DNA from: CAZCDS01 sp964497585
GTDB taxonomy: Bacteria > Desulfobacterota > Desulfomonilia > Desulfomonilales > Desulfomonilaceae
Reading direction: 5' to 3'
Length of the DNA stretch: 64,000 nt
Assembly: GCA_964497585.1 (NCBI GenBank)
Contig: CAZCDS010000024.1
Coordinates: 26,474 to 90,473, forward strand
The position numbers were made by a program, and so were the translations under genes. Positions 54,007 through 63,925 of the stretch are shown here, piece by piece (the first letter of the stretch is position 1; every line of letters begins with the position of its first letter). The notes below the pieces were generated by a model. That model was not told the origin of the DNA. It saw only the letters and a program-made list of their open reading frames with translations, and made no database searches.

Positions 54007-54515
54007 CCCGAGACGAGCTGGAAAAGACGGTGCTCGAATTCATGGACGGCTTCACTACCATGACTCTGGCCTGTGCCCGCGAAGGGCGACCCTGGGCCGC
54101 AGCGGTCTATTATGCTCGGTCCGGGTTCGATCTCTTCTTCTTTTCGTCTCCGGAGTCTCGGCACGCGGACATTTTCGCGGAGAATCCGATGGCCGCAGCC
54201 ACGATTCATGGGGATTACATCGGTTGGAGGGAGATCAAGGGGTTGCAGATGGAGGGAACCGTGGCCCCGGTCAAAGGGGCTATGGCTCTGACCCGCGCGC
54301 TGGCAACCTATGTGAAACGCTATCCCTTCGCGAAGGAATTCCTGTCTGATCCCAAAGGGATATCCGGAAGGATAGCAAAGAAAATGGCTAAAGTGGCTCT
54401 TTACGTGTTTCGACCGGAGAAGATTCTGTACGTGAACAACGAGGCCGGCTTCGGAACACGATGGATGTTGGAGGTGAAGGACGGAAGGGCTGTAGGTGAA
54501 CCGGTCCGCACCTGA
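54003..54515 (+). CDS. pyridoxamine 5'-phosphate-oxidase-like flavin-binding protein
   Basis: A 170-residue split-barrel (PPOX/FMN-binding) protein. TMTLACAREGRPWAAAVYYARSGFDLFFFSSPESRHADIF (about 20-58) is the typical first beta-hairpin with the FMN-binding segment. It overlaps ubiX by four bases. In this context it may handle or reduce the flavin pool used by the prenyltransferase and UbiD, but this is only contextual. Confidence 0.82.
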   Translation: MTRDELEKTVLEFMDGFTTMTLACAREGRPWAAAVYYARSGFDLFFFSSPESRHADIFAENPMAAATIHGDYIGWREIKGLQMEGTVAPVKGAMALTRALATYVKRYPFAKEFLSDPKGISGRIAKKMAKVALYVFRPEKILYVNNEAGFGTRWMLEVKDGRAVGEPVRT

Positions 54516-54750
54516 GTGCCGCGAGACCGCAACCTCTTGGTGTCACATGTCCCTTCCAGGATTCTTGGGGGCCCGTCGAACTACTGACCACCGGACATGT
54601 CTTGGGGCGTCGAGCGGAATCGGCCGAAATCGTGAAGCGCCCGACCGGTAGAGGCAGGGAGCTGGCAATCTTGGAAGGGAAGCATTGAACGTTCCGGCCC
54701 GAAGGGCACGGAGGGACGAAAACCAGCAATCCCATTTAGGAGGTGGAGAG

Positions 54751-56580
54751 ATGGCCGATTTGAAGTTCCCGGATCCGCACGAGGCGGAGAATATTCCCGG
54801 AACTGAAGGATGGGAACGGATGTATCCGTATCACTATCAGTTCAGCACCGAAGATCCGGAACGGACGAAGTACGAGAAGAGCATGTTCTGGTTCTACGAC
54901 GGGCTGCACTATCCGGAGCCGATGTATCCCTTCGACATCATTTGGGACGAGGCATGGTTCCTATCCTTGTCTCAGTACAACAGCCGCATCTTCATAGTTC
55001 CGCCGGCCATGGGGATCGATCATCGGATCCACAACGGGTACATCTACATAACCCCACTTCCTGTGGCCAATCCCGATGACATACCCAAGCGTGCGGAACT
55101 ATTCATGAAGCGCGCAGGGTACTACTACGAGAACTGGAACAAGCTCGAGACCCAGTGGGAAGAGAAAATGAAGGGGATCATCCAGGAACTCGTGGAATGC
55201 GAGATCCCGCCGTTGCCGGAGATGGAGGACGATTCGGTCGTCTTCGAGGGTAAAGGAATGTCGTCAGGGTACAAGCTTCTCAATGCCTATGACAAGCTGA
55301 TCGACCTCGGCATCCTCTGCTGGCAATACCATTTCGAGTTTCTCAACCTCGGGTACGCGGCGTACGTTTTCTTCATGGACTTCTGCCAGAAGGCCTTCCC
55401 CGACGCTCCGCCGCAGAAGATAACCCAGATGGTCTCCGGCATCGACGTCATCATGTACAGGCCCGATGAAGAGCTGAAAAAATTAGCCAAGCTTGCCATC
55501 GACCTGGGCGTCGCGGATATCTGCCTGGATGGCAATTCCGAGACCGTTCTCAAGAAAATGGCGGAAACCGACAACGGGAAGAAATGGCTCGAGGCCTTTG
55601 AAGCGGCCCGTGACCCCTGGTTCTACGTTTCGAGTGGAACGGGCTGGTATCACCACGATGTGAGTTGGAACGACGATCTCGATCTGCCGCTCAATTTCAT
55701 GAACATTTACATCGAAAAGCTCAAAGCCGGCGAGAGCATAGACAGGCCAATAGAGGAGATCCAAAAGGAGCGCGACAAACTCGCCGAGGGTTACCGTGCC
55801 TTGCTCAAGACCGATGAAGACCGGGCCACCTTCGATCAGATGCTCGGCAGCGCAAGAACGGTCTTCCCGTACGTGGAGAATCATCTCTTCTACGTGGAGC
55901 ACTGGTTCCACAGCATCTTTTGGAACAGGATGCGCGACGTGGCGAAGATCCTTGTTGATTTCAAGTTCATCGGGGATGTGGAAGACGTCTGGTACATGAC
56001 CCGCGCGGAGATTAAGGACGCTCTCTGGGACGTTGTGACCAGTTGGGCCACCGGCTGCAATCCTCGCGGTCCGCTCGTATGGCCCAAGGAAGTCGCATGG
56101 CGCAAAGGGTGCATGGAGAAATTCCGCAATTGGAGACCGCCTGATGCAATGGGAAAGGTTCCCGAGACGATCAACGAGCCCTTTACAATCGTGCTCTGGG
56201 GCATTACCTCGGAATCCATGTCCAACTGGGCGAAGCTCAAGTCGATAGCCGAGGGCGACGTCTCCAAAATCGTGGGATTCGCCGGTTCACCGGGAACCGC
56301 CGAAGGCCCTGCTCGTGTGTGCCGAACGGTCGGCGAGATCAAGGAACTCCAGGAAGGAGAGATCCTCGTGGCCCCGACGACCTCACCGAGTTGGGCGCCT
56401 GCCTTCCAGAAGATCAAGGCAGCGGTCACCGACGTAGGCGGAGTCATGTGCCACGCGGCAATCGTCTGCCGCGAGTATGGTCTCCCCGCGGTGGTCGGCA
56501 CCGGTTCCGCCACATCCAGGATCAAGACGGGCCAGATGATCCGGGTGAACGGAGTCTCGGGAGAGATCGACATCCTCTAG
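54751..56580 (+). CDS. phenylphosphate synthase-like subunit 1 (PEP-utilizing, phosphohistidine domain)
   Basis: 609 residues (about 70 kDa) from ATG 54751, with TTTAGGAGGTGGAGAG upstream. The long N-terminal part is not PEP-synthase-like in a simple way. The C-terminal 50 residues carry the swivelling phosphohistidine domain: GVMCHAAIVCREYGLPAVVGTG, with the acceptor His at about 568. This matches phenylphosphate synthase protein 1 of Thauera aromatica (about 70 kDa, phosphohistidine near residue 569). With the 359-residue partner and the CBS protein it would phosphorylate phenol using ATP. Confidence 0.85.
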   Translation: MADLKFPDPHEAENIPGTEGWERMYPYHYQFSTEDPERTKYEKSMFWFYDGLHYPEPMYPFDIIWDEAWFLSLSQYNSRIFIVPPAMGIDHRIHNGYIYITPLPVANPDDIPKRAELFMKRAGYYYENWNKLETQWEEKMKGIIQELVECEIPPLPEMEDDSVVFEGKGMSSGYKLLNAYDKLIDLGILCWQYHFEFLNLGYAAYVFFMDFCQKAFPDAPPQKITQMVSGIDVIMYRPDEELKKLAKLAIDLGVADICLDGNSETVLKKMAETDNGKKWLEAFEAARDPWFYVSSGTGWYHHDVSWNDDLDLPLNFMNIYIEKLKAGESIDRPIEEIQKERDKLAEGYRALLKTDEDRATFDQMLGSARTVFPYVENHLFYVEHWFHSIFWNRMRDVAKILVDFKFIGDVEDVWYMTRAEIKDALWDVVTSWATGCNPRGPLVWPKEVAWRKGCMEKFRNWRPPDAMGKVPETINEPFTIVLWGITSESMSNWAKLKSIAEGDVSKIVGFAGSPGTAEGPARVCRTVGEIKELQEGEILVAPTTSPSWAPAFQKIKAAVTDVGGVMCHAAIVCREYGLPAVVGTGSATSRIKTGQMIRVNGVSGEIDIL

Positions 56581-56740
56581 GCGCTGAGTGCGCGAGTTGA
56601 TCGGTCAATCATAGGGTGAAGAAACTTGGTAAAAACCTGACGTGATAACAGAGTCACCTGTGGGGCCGACCGGAATCCCTCAAAGGAATTCGATCAAGCG
56701 TCGGTCCCACGGAGGGACTCACCAGCCCAAGGATGCTCCC

Positions 56741-57820
56741 ATGGATATTTCCCAATATGTGATTCCATTTGAGGAGTGTGACCTGAGTATGGTCGGTAGG
56801 GTCGGAGGCAAGTGCGCCAGTCTGGGCGAACTGTTGCGGGCGCGGATCCCCGTGCCTCCCGGTTTTGCGATCACCACCGATTCTTACTTGCGGTTTATGG
56901 AAGAGAACGGCCTGGCGGAACGGGTGATCGAGAGGCTCAATGGACTCACCGAGTCCATGGTCGAGGAAACGGAAGACGCGTCAAAGGAGATCCGGAGCTG
57001 GATCGAGGCCGGGACCATAGATGAAGAGCTCGAGGACATCTTCGCGGAACACTACCGGCTGCTCTCTCGCAGGGCGCGCTGTCCGGCTCTTCCGGTTGCG
57101 GTTCGATCCTCCGCCACTGCTGAAGACCTTCCCGGCGCGAGCTTTGCAGGACAGCAGGACACATTCCTTTGGATTCGAGGTGTGGACGACCTGCTTGACC
57201 GGGTGAGAAGGTGCTGGTCGAGCCTTTTTACGCCGAGGGCCATCTCGTACAGAACCAAGATGGGATTTGATCATGCCCAGGTCTTCATCAGCGTAGCAGT
57301 GCAGAAAATGGTGCGCTCCTTCACAGCCGGGGTCATGTTCACACTCAATCCTGCCACCGGTGATCCTGCCACGATCGTGATCGATTCGAACTGGGGCTAT
57401 GGCGAGAGCGTCGTCTCGGGAGAGGTGACGCCTGACCAGTTTCACGTCAACAAGGTGACCAAGGAAGTCACTCAGAAGACTCTCTCGGACAAGGCGATCT
57501 ACTACACGACGGATCCCGAGACGGACCAGGTCATGAAGATCGAAGTCGACGAGTCTCGACGCAAATCCCAGACGCTCCTTGACAGCGAGATTGTCGAGCT
57601 GGCGGAACTGGGAAAGCGAATCGAGGCACATTACGGCAAACAGATGGATATCGAATGGGCCACTGAAAAGTCGCTCCCGTACAAGGGAGAGATATACATC
57701 GTACAGAGCCGCCCTGAAACCGTATGGAGCCAAAAGGAAGCCAAACCTGTGGTGAAACCCCGAGCAACCGCATTGGAACACATTGTAGCCGGCCTCATTG
57801 AAGGGAGGAAGATAAAGTAG
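56741..57820 (+). CDS. phenylphosphate synthase-like subunit 2 (PEP synthase N-terminal ATP-grasp)
   Basis: 359 residues (about 40 kDa) from ATG 56741. It begins MDISQYVIPFEECDLSMVG and continues VGGKCASLGELLRARIPVPPGFAIT, the N-terminal PEP-synthase/PPDK ATP-binding fold. RSSATAEDLPGASFAGQQDTFL (about 115-136) is the ATP-grasp segment and YIVQSRPETVW closes it. It lacks the PEP-binding and swivelling domains, which reside in the neighbouring 609-residue protein. That division matches phenylphosphate synthase proteins 1 and 2 of Thauera. Confidence 0.88.
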   Translation: MDISQYVIPFEECDLSMVGRVGGKCASLGELLRARIPVPPGFAITTDSYLRFMEENGLAERVIERLNGLTESMVEETEDASKEIRSWIEAGTIDEELEDIFAEHYRLLSRRARCPALPVAVRSSATAEDLPGASFAGQQDTFLWIRGVDDLLDRVRRCWSSLFTPRAISYRTKMGFDHAQVFISVAVQKMVRSFTAGVMFTLNPATGDPATIVIDSNWGYGESVVSGEVTPDQFHVNKVTKEVTQKTLSDKAIYYTTDPETDQVMKIEVDESRRKSQTLLDSEIVELAELGKRIEAHYGKQMDIEWATEKSLPYKGEIYIVQSRPETVWSQKEAKPVVKPRATALEHIVAGLIEGRKIK

Positions 57821-57923
57821 ACGACGTGGTCGGCTGTTGTCAATCCTGGCCCGCAGGACACTACGGGCACAGGGTATCGTGCCCTTATACGCACGAGCAT
57901 ACTACGGACAAGGAGATTCAGGA

Positions 57924-59342
57924 ATGAAGCAACTGGGAGATTTCATCAACAAGTGTGAACAGGAAGGTGAATTGCACCGGATTACGAAAGAAGTCGACTG
58001 GTACCTCGAACTGGGAACCATAGCCAAGCTCAGTGAAGAGCGAAAGGGACCTGCACTCTTGTTCGAGAACGTAAAAGGCTTTGATATCCCGGTCCTTACA
58101 AGCGCGTTTACCACCACCAAACGCTTCGCCATAGCACTGGAAATGCCGCTTGAGTCTTCCATCTGCGACATGGCCAAGGAGTGGATGCAGCTCGCCACCA
58201 AGAAGCCCGTCCAGGCGACGGTCGTGGATTCCGGCTCCGTCAGTGAGATGATCGTAGAGGGTGACGACGTTGATATCGAGGCTTTGCCGGCCCCTCACTA
58301 CAATCCTCTGGACGGCGGCAGATTCATCGGGACAGCCGTCTACCTTGTTACCGAGGACAAGGAAACGGGCTAGACCAATTGCGGTACGTACCGAATGCAG
58401 ATCCATGACCGCAATCATTGCGGCGTCCAGATCATCAAAGGTAAGCACGCGGACTTTCACTTCAATCAGCACAAGAAGGACGGGACCAAGATGCCCGCGG
58501 CCGCGGTCATCGGCTGCGACCCGGTTCACTTCCTCGTTTCTTCGACGCTCGTATCGGCCCAGACCGACGAATACGACATCATCAGTACGCTCCGACAGGA
58601 ACCCTGCGAGATCTTCAGGAGCGACCTCACCGGCCTCAGGCTTCCGGCCCATGCGGAGATCATCCTCGAAGGATACATCGATCCCGCCGACATGCGCGAG
58701 GAAGGGCCCTTCGGTGAATACACCGGCTACTATTCAGGAGCCAAGGGGGAGGAGTGGCCCAAGCAGGTGCTCCATGTCCAGCGAATCCTCAGGCGCAAGA
58801 AGCCCATCTTCTGGGGGACCACGGTGGGCAAGCCGATCACCGACACCCACATGATACAGTCCTTGAACCGTACGGCCACTCTGTGGACCGACCTGGAGAC
58901 TATGAAGGTACCGGGCATCAAATCCTGTTACTTCCTTCCGGAATCTACGGGTCGCTATTGGTGCGTGGTATCGGTTGAGCAGAAGTATCCGGGGCATTCC
59001 AATCATGCAGGTAACGCGGCCATAGCAACAACGACGGGTCATTACGGGGTCAAGGGAGTGATCGTAGTGGATCACGATATCCCCGCGGACGACTGGGACA
59101 GGGTCATGTGGGCGCTTTCGGTTCGATTCGATCCGAAGCGAGACGCCCAGATCATAAATCGAGGTCGTTCGACGCCGCTCGATCCCGCGCTCCCGATCGA
59201 TGCGCGTCAAATCACTTCGAGAATCATCATGGACGCGTGCACACCGTACGAATGGGAACGAAAGCCAGTTGAGATCTTTCTCGACGAGGACATGAAGAGC
59301 AAGGTCCTCTCACAGTGGACCGAGTACGGATTCAAAGAGTAG
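57924..59342 (+). CDS. ubiD: UbiD-family carboxylase (phenylphosphate carboxylase-like) with in-frame TAG
   Basis: Frame 57924-59342 gives 473 codons interrupted by a single TAG at 58371-58373, between ETG and TNCGTYRMQIHDR. Without it the protein is full-length UbiD: N-terminal MKQLGDFINKCEQEGEL, prenyl-FMN/Mn2+ segment YRMQIHDRNHCGVQ, active-site Glu region MREEGPFGEYTGYY, and IKSCYFLPES. UbiD relatives usually have Trp (TGG) at this place, so one G-to-A change explains the codon. An ATG 22 bases after the stop could restart translation of the C-terminal part. AAGGAG precedes the start. Possible readings: recent mutation, sequencing error, or readthrough. Confidence 0.85.
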
Positions 59343-59435
59343 GTTTCCCGAGCTCTGGCGACTCTCGGCGACGCAAAAGCCTGCGTCAGGTCTTCCGTGA
59401 GACTCGGGAAAATCAAGAGAAAGCGATAGAAGGCA

Positions 59436-61094
59436 ATGAAACCGATTCGATATACCGATAAGATCATCCAGGAGTTCAAGTCAGACGGATACTGGACCGA
59501 TGAGACCTTCGCCGATTTCTGGCTGAGAAATGCCAAGGAGCGGCCGGACAGCGAGGCACTCGTCGATTCGACCATGCGGGTGACCTGGGCCGAGGCAGCC
59601 AGGCTCATGGATCGATTTGCCCTGGCATGGGCCGACGTGGGCCTGAAGAAGGACGACCGGACGATTCTTCAGTCGCCCAACTGCGCATACGGCTTCCTCG
59701 CCAGGATCGCCTGCGAGAGGGCGGGCCTCATCAACGTCACGGTCATGCCGTACCTGCGCCAGAAGGAACTGACCCATATCATTAACAAGATCAATCCCAG
59801 CGCGATCATCATTCCCGGCATATACAGGAAGTTCAACTACCTGGAAATGGTGGAGGATTTGAAGAAGGAGAACCCCGATCTCAAGTACACGTTTCTCCTC
59901 GACGAATCGATCCCCGGCCCCTACCCGGCGAATACGTTCTCGCTTATGGAAATCGCCAAGGAGCCGTGGGAAGAGAAGAAGGACCCAAAAATCCTCGATG
60001 AGCGACGGTTCGACTCGACCGGCGACGTGGGAGCCCTCACGAGTACGAGTGGCACCACCGGCGTTCCCAAGATCGTCGAATGGCCCCTCGCGCCCCGGGT
60101 GATGACGTCCAAGTGCAGGGTCGAGATCTGGGATCTCAAGGCCGAGGATACGGCCATGGCTGTGGCCCCCTTTGCGGGCGGGGCCGCCGGTACACTCACC
60201 TATTTCGCAGCTCCGATCGTTGGGGCGAAAATCGTTCTTCTCGAGGAGTTCTCACCGGAAGGTGCGCTCAAGATGATCGAGAAAGAGAAGGTTACCTGCA
60301 TCGGGGTCGTCCCGACGCACATCATCCGGATGCTGGAGACTGACCTTTCCAAGTTCGACCTCTCTTCTCTGAGATTTATCAGGTCCGCGGGAGGATATCT
60401 GCCGCCTCAGGTGGCCATGGAAGCGGAAGAAAGGCTGGGAGGACGCATTACCTCCGACCTCGGTACCCAGGACGTCGGTTCGGTCTCAGGATGTTTCATA
60501 ACCGATCCCGCGGATGTGAGACGTCGAACTGTGGGAAAGCCCCTTCGCGGAAACAAGATACGGCTGCTGAGCGAGGACGGCCAAGAAGTCCCACCGGGTG
60601 AGCCGGGTATACTCTATCTCAGGGGCCCTCATTCTCCCGCAGGATACTGGCGTGATCCGGAAGCGAGCAAAGACGTCTTTGACGACGACAACTGGACCAC
60701 GACCGGGGACATCGTCGCGCTCGAAGAGGGACGCATCTGGATAATGGGGCGGCAGAAGGACGTGATCATCCGCGGCGGTCAAAACATCTACCCAGCGGAA
60801 ATCGAGGGATTGCTCAACGAGCACCCAAAGGTTTCAGCGATCGCCATCGTGGCCATGCCAGACCGTGAGTACGGTGAGAGGTGCTGTGCGTACGTCGTAC
60901 CAAGGCCCGGTGAAGACTTCACATTCGACGAGATGATCTCGTTTCTCAAGGGGAAAAAGGTGGCCATGTTCAAGCTGCCCGAGCGACTGGAGATTCTTGG
61001 CGATATGCCGACGGTGGGCGACTCGGGCAAGATTGATAAGAAGGTCCTCAAGAAAAACATTGAAGACAAGCTCAAAGCTGAAGGGAAGGGCTGA
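59436..61094 (+). CDS. AMP-forming acyl/aryl-CoA ligase
   Basis: A 552-residue adenylate-forming enzyme. P-loop-like TSTSGTTGVPKIVEWP lies at about 195-210, the YGT-equivalent is SDLGTQDVGS, the hinge motif is ...TTGDIVALEEGRIWIMGRQKDVIIRGGQNIYP, and the C-terminal catalytic Lys lies in DSGKIDKKVLKK. AGAAGG precedes the ATG. In this cluster a 4-hydroxybenzoate-CoA ligase is the natural expectation, but related enzymes include cyclohexanecarboxylate and 2,3-dihydroxybenzoate ligases. It overlaps the next gene by one base. Confidence 0.9.
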   Translation: MKPIRYTDKIIQEFKSDGYWTDETFADFWLRNAKERPDSEALVDSTMRVTWAEAARLMDRFALAWADVGLKKDDRTILQSPNCAYGFLARIACERAGLINVTVMPYLRQKELTHIINKINPSAIIIPGIYRKFNYLEMVEDLKKENPDLKYTFLLDESIPGPYPANTFSLMEIAKEPWEEKKDPKILDERRFDSTGDVGALTSTSGTTGVPKIVEWPLAPRVMTSKCRVEIWDLKAEDTAMAVAPFAGGAAGTLTYFAAPIVGAKIVLLEEFSPEGALKMIEKEKVTCIGVVPTHIIRMLETDLSKFDLSSLRFIRSAGGYLPPQVAMEAEERLGGRITSDLGTQDVGSVSGCFITDPADVRRRTVGKPLRGNKIRLLSEDGQEVPPGEPGILYLRGPHSPAGYWRDPEASKDVFDDDNWTTTGDIVALEEGRIWIMGRQKDVIIRGGQNIYPAEIEGLLNEHPKVSAIAIVAMPDREYGERCCAYVVPRPGEDFTFDEMISFLKGKKVAMFKLPERLEILGDMPTVGDSGKIDKKVLKKNIEDKLKAEGKG

Positions 61095-62326
61095 TGGAAC
61101 GAGTCATACTCCTGCTGTCAACGTTGGACACCAAGGGGCCGGAGACCCTCTATCTCCGGGATCGCATCGAATCGGGAGGCGGTAATCCCGTTATCCTTGA
61201 TCTGAGCATGTCTGGAGACACCGAGGGTGCGGACATCACTCCCGCACAGGTGGCAGAAGCGGCCGGCACGACGATCGAGGAGATCCGGGCTTCCCGTGAG
61301 CGCAAGAAGATCACTCGTCAGATGATCAACGGAGCGGTCAAGCTTGCCGGAGACCTTCTGGAATTGGGTCGTCTTGCCGGAATCATCGGACTGGGCGGGT
61401 CGACGGGAAGCCTCATGGCCACTGACGTGATGCGTTCGATGCCCTTTGGGGTTCCCAAGTTGATGGTCTCTTCCACTGCTGCCCTTCCGGGCCTTTCGAC
61501 AAGGTATATCGGGACTGGGGATGTGGCCATCCTCCACACGGTGATCGAAATTTCCGGGCTTACCAGGCCCCTTGAAAACCTCCTGGAAAGGGCCGCGGCT
61601 GCCATAGTCGGCATGGCTGCCGTGGCCCCGCTCACCGTGGAATCGGCCCGTCAGGAAGGAAAGCCGCTCGTTGCCATGTCCATGTTCGGTCCCACGGAGA
61701 GGTGCTGCGAGCGGGTCCGGGAGGCGCTCCAACAAGCAGGTTACCAGGTTGTGGGCTTCTCCGCTGCCGGGGTTTGCGATCGGGCCATGGAAGAGATGAT
61801 CGGCCGGCGGTTCTTCGACGCGGTGGTCGACGTGGCGCCCGGAGGAGTCGGCGAGGAGATCCTCGGGGGCATGAGAGCCGCGGGACCCGATCGTATGACC
61901 AAGGCAGGGGAGCTCGGTATCCCGCAAGTCGTCGCGCCGGGCGGAGTCAATACCACGAACCCCCGGAAATCCCGCTACAAACCGGAGCATTATGAGAGAC
62001 GCAAGGTCGATCTCGACGAATTCAGGACATTCCTCAGGGTATCAGACGAGGAGATGGAACAGATTGCCCACGTCTTTGCCGAAAAACTCGGCCGGGCCGC
62101 GGGACCGACTACCTTCCTCTTCCCGTCCAAGGGCTGGTCAGCGCTGGACCCCCCGACCGGCCACATGTACGATGAAGAGCAGGATCGCATCTTCCTGAAA
62201 ATCCTCAGAGACAAAGCCGTTCCGAACCTGAGCATTCGGGAAGTGGACGCAAATCTGGAAGACGAGGCCTTTGCCAATGCTGTGGTGGAGGCATGTGTCG
62301 AGATCTTCCCGAAACCGGGAGCCTAG
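61094..62326 (+). CDS. Tm-1-like ATP-binding domain protein (UPF0261), copy 2
   Basis: A 410-residue paralog of the protein at 50555-51781: STLDTKGPETLYL at about 8-20, LGGSTGSLMATDVMR, VPKLMVSSTAALPG, PSKGWSALDPPTGHMYDE, and the C-terminal EVDANLEDEAFANAVV (partner EVLKVDAHINEEAFAQAAV). ATG at 61094 overlaps the ligase stop by one base (TGATG), so it is co-translated. Both copies bracket the aromatic locus. The reaction is unknown for bacterial members. Confidence 0.88.
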   Translation: MERVILLLSTLDTKGPETLYLRDRIESGGGNPVILDLSMSGDTEGADITPAQVAEAAGTTIEEIRASRERKKITRQMINGAVKLAGDLLELGRLAGIIGLGGSTGSLMATDVMRSMPFGVPKLMVSSTAALPGLSTRYIGTGDVAILHTVIEISGLTRPLENLLERAAAAIVGMAAVAPLTVESARQEGKPLVAMSMFGPTERCCERVREALQQAGYQVVGFSAAGVCDRAMEEMIGRRFFDAVVDVAPGGVGEEILGGMRAAGPDRMTKAGELGIPQVVAPGGVNTTNPRKSRYKPEHYERRKVDLDEFRTFLRVSDEEMEQIAHVFAEKLGRAAGPTTFLFPSKGWSALDPPTGHMYDEEQDRIFLKILRDKAVPNLSIREVDANLEDEAFANAVVEACVEIFPKPGA

Positions 62327-62532
62327 AAGCGGTTCGAAGTGGCGCTGAGGGTGGAACAATCCGGTCATAAGGGGGCAAACCAGTCGGGGCGCGGCGTGCC
62401 GGAGAATCTTCACAGTTGTCTCTGGTAGGACAATGTGACATAAGGCAAAATAACCCATACTTGGCTTGCTAGATGCGAAACCGCTGAACGAATCGTTTCC
62501 CGGAGATATTTCGCCCCTCTATGGAGGTGAAC

Positions 62533-63171
62533 ATGATTGTCAAGAACTGGATGTTGCCACAGCAGTACTCCATATCGAGCGATGCTTCGGCAACTGAAGC
62601 GGCCATGCTGATCAGTGAGCACAACCTGAAGATGCTTCCCGTCGTCGATGAGGGTCGGCTGCGGGGAGTGGTCCACAGAAGGGACCTGAGCGAGGCCGCC
62701 ATGTGCGTGAGCGGCAGCGGTGATGTCTGCGAGATGAACTACTTCTGCAACAAGCTCAAGGTCAAGGATCTCATGGTTCGCATGCCCGTGACCGTCTCCG
62801 TGGATGACACGGTTGAGCGAACACTCATCAAGGGAAGAGAGTTGACCATGAGCACCTTCCCCGTAATGGACGGGGAAAAGGTCGTGGGTGTGGTCTCGGA
62901 CCGGGAGATTTTCGTCACCCTTTTCAGACTCCTAGAGGCCGCCGCGGACCGAACCCGCGTTACCCTAACGGGAGTGACCCTCGAGAACGGAACGCTCTCC
63001 GAGATCCTGGCCATGCTTGACCGGACGGGTGGCACCGCCCGAGCCATATTCACCGTTCCCGAAAACAAGAACGGTACGGTGCGCGTAGTGCTAAGAGCCG
63101 AAGGCGGTGATCCTCAGGCCCTCAAGAAAGCCCTGGAAGAAAAGGGCTTCGACATCTTGGAATTTACTTAG
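62533..63171 (+). CDS. CBS-domain protein, phenylphosphate synthase protein 3-like
   Basis: 212 residues (about 24 kDa) from ATG 62533 (MIVKNWMLPQQYSISSD; GGAGGTG four bases upstream). Two CBS motifs are present: DASATEAAMLISEHNLKMLPVVDEGRLRGVVHRRDL and VDDTVERTLIKGRELTMSTFPVMDGEKVVGVVSDREI. An ACT-like tail (RVTLTGVTLENGTLSEILAML) follows. In Thauera phenylphosphate synthase, protein 3 is a CBS protein of about 24 kDa that stimulates the reaction. Size and context match, although it lies two genes downstream of the carboxylase. Confidence 0.85.
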   Translation: MIVKNWMLPQQYSISSDASATEAAMLISEHNLKMLPVVDEGRLRGVVHRRDLSEAAMCVSGSGDVCEMNYFCNKLKVKDLMVRMPVTVSVDDTVERTLIKGRELTMSTFPVMDGEKVVGVVSDREIFVTLFRLLEAAADRTRVTLTGVTLENGTLSEILAMLDRTGGTARAIFTVPENKNGTVRVVLRAEGGDPQALKKALEEKGFDILEFT

Positions 63172-63365
63172 CTCTAACAAGGGTCGTCGGCCGCCGAGTG
63201 ACGACATAATCGTGGCCTGATCGACCGGCCGAAAAGAGAGTGTCATTTCGAGAGTAATGCACATACTATGCTGAGATGACGGCTTCTGAGGTGAGTCCGG
63301 CGTTTGATTGTCGGTCACAATCTCATAGGCATGTCAGGATCCAGCCCAATTGATAGGAGGTTACC

Positions 63366-63728
63366 ATGGGCAACACTCTCTGTTTTTTCGAAATTCCCGG
63401 AGATGACCTGGAAGCTCTCAAGACATTTTACGGCCAGATGTTCGACTGGGGATTTGAGAAGGTCCCTGGTGATTTCAGATACTTCAGTATCGAGACGGGT
63501 GACGAGAAGATCAAGGGCGGGCTGACTGCTCGGCAGGACGCTGGGCACACGCCGGTGAACTATGTCAAGGTTGATTCCGTTCAGGCATCCCTTGACAAGG
63601 CCAAGACATTGGACGCAACAACGGTGGTTCCCAGGAAGCCTGTGCCCGGAATGGGATGGTATGCGGTCCTCACCGATCCCCAGGGGAATCGTGTTGGCCT
63701 TTGGGAGGATGATCCGGGCGCATCCTAA
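63366..63728 (+). CDS. VOC/glyoxalase-like protein
   Basis: A 120-residue VOC-superfamily protein: MGNTLCFFEIPGDDLEALKTFYGQMFDWGFEKVPGDFRYF, then a second half-motif ending MGWYAVLTDPQGNRVGLWEDD. AGGAGG lies before the ATG. The metal-binding His/Glu set is not clearly complete (E at LWEDD). The role in the aromatic cluster is unknown. Confidence 0.85.
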   Translation: MGNTLCFFEIPGDDLEALKTFYGQMFDWGFEKVPGDFRYFSIETGDEKIKGGLTARQDAGHTPVNYVKVDSVQASLDKAKTLDATTVVPRKPVPGMGWYAVLTDPQGNRVGLWEDDPGAS

Positions 63729-63925
63729 GGAAGACCCTACACCAGCTCTCATGCCCATGTGAATTGTCTCCGACAAGGGTTCCGCTGCCCGAGTGGCCCG
63801 TGTGCCCTGTCTGGCCAGTGGGAATGCAAACGTGAATGAGGCGTGATAGCAGGCCTGCCGGTGCGGGGCTGGCCCACGCCTTCCGGCCGCAACTCACGGA
63901 ACGTAATATCAGGGGAGGTATTGAG

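Noticed and set aside
61118..61990. Minus-strand 290-residue frame
   Set aside because: Antisense shadow of the UPF0261 gene with low-complexity His/Gly-rich translation.
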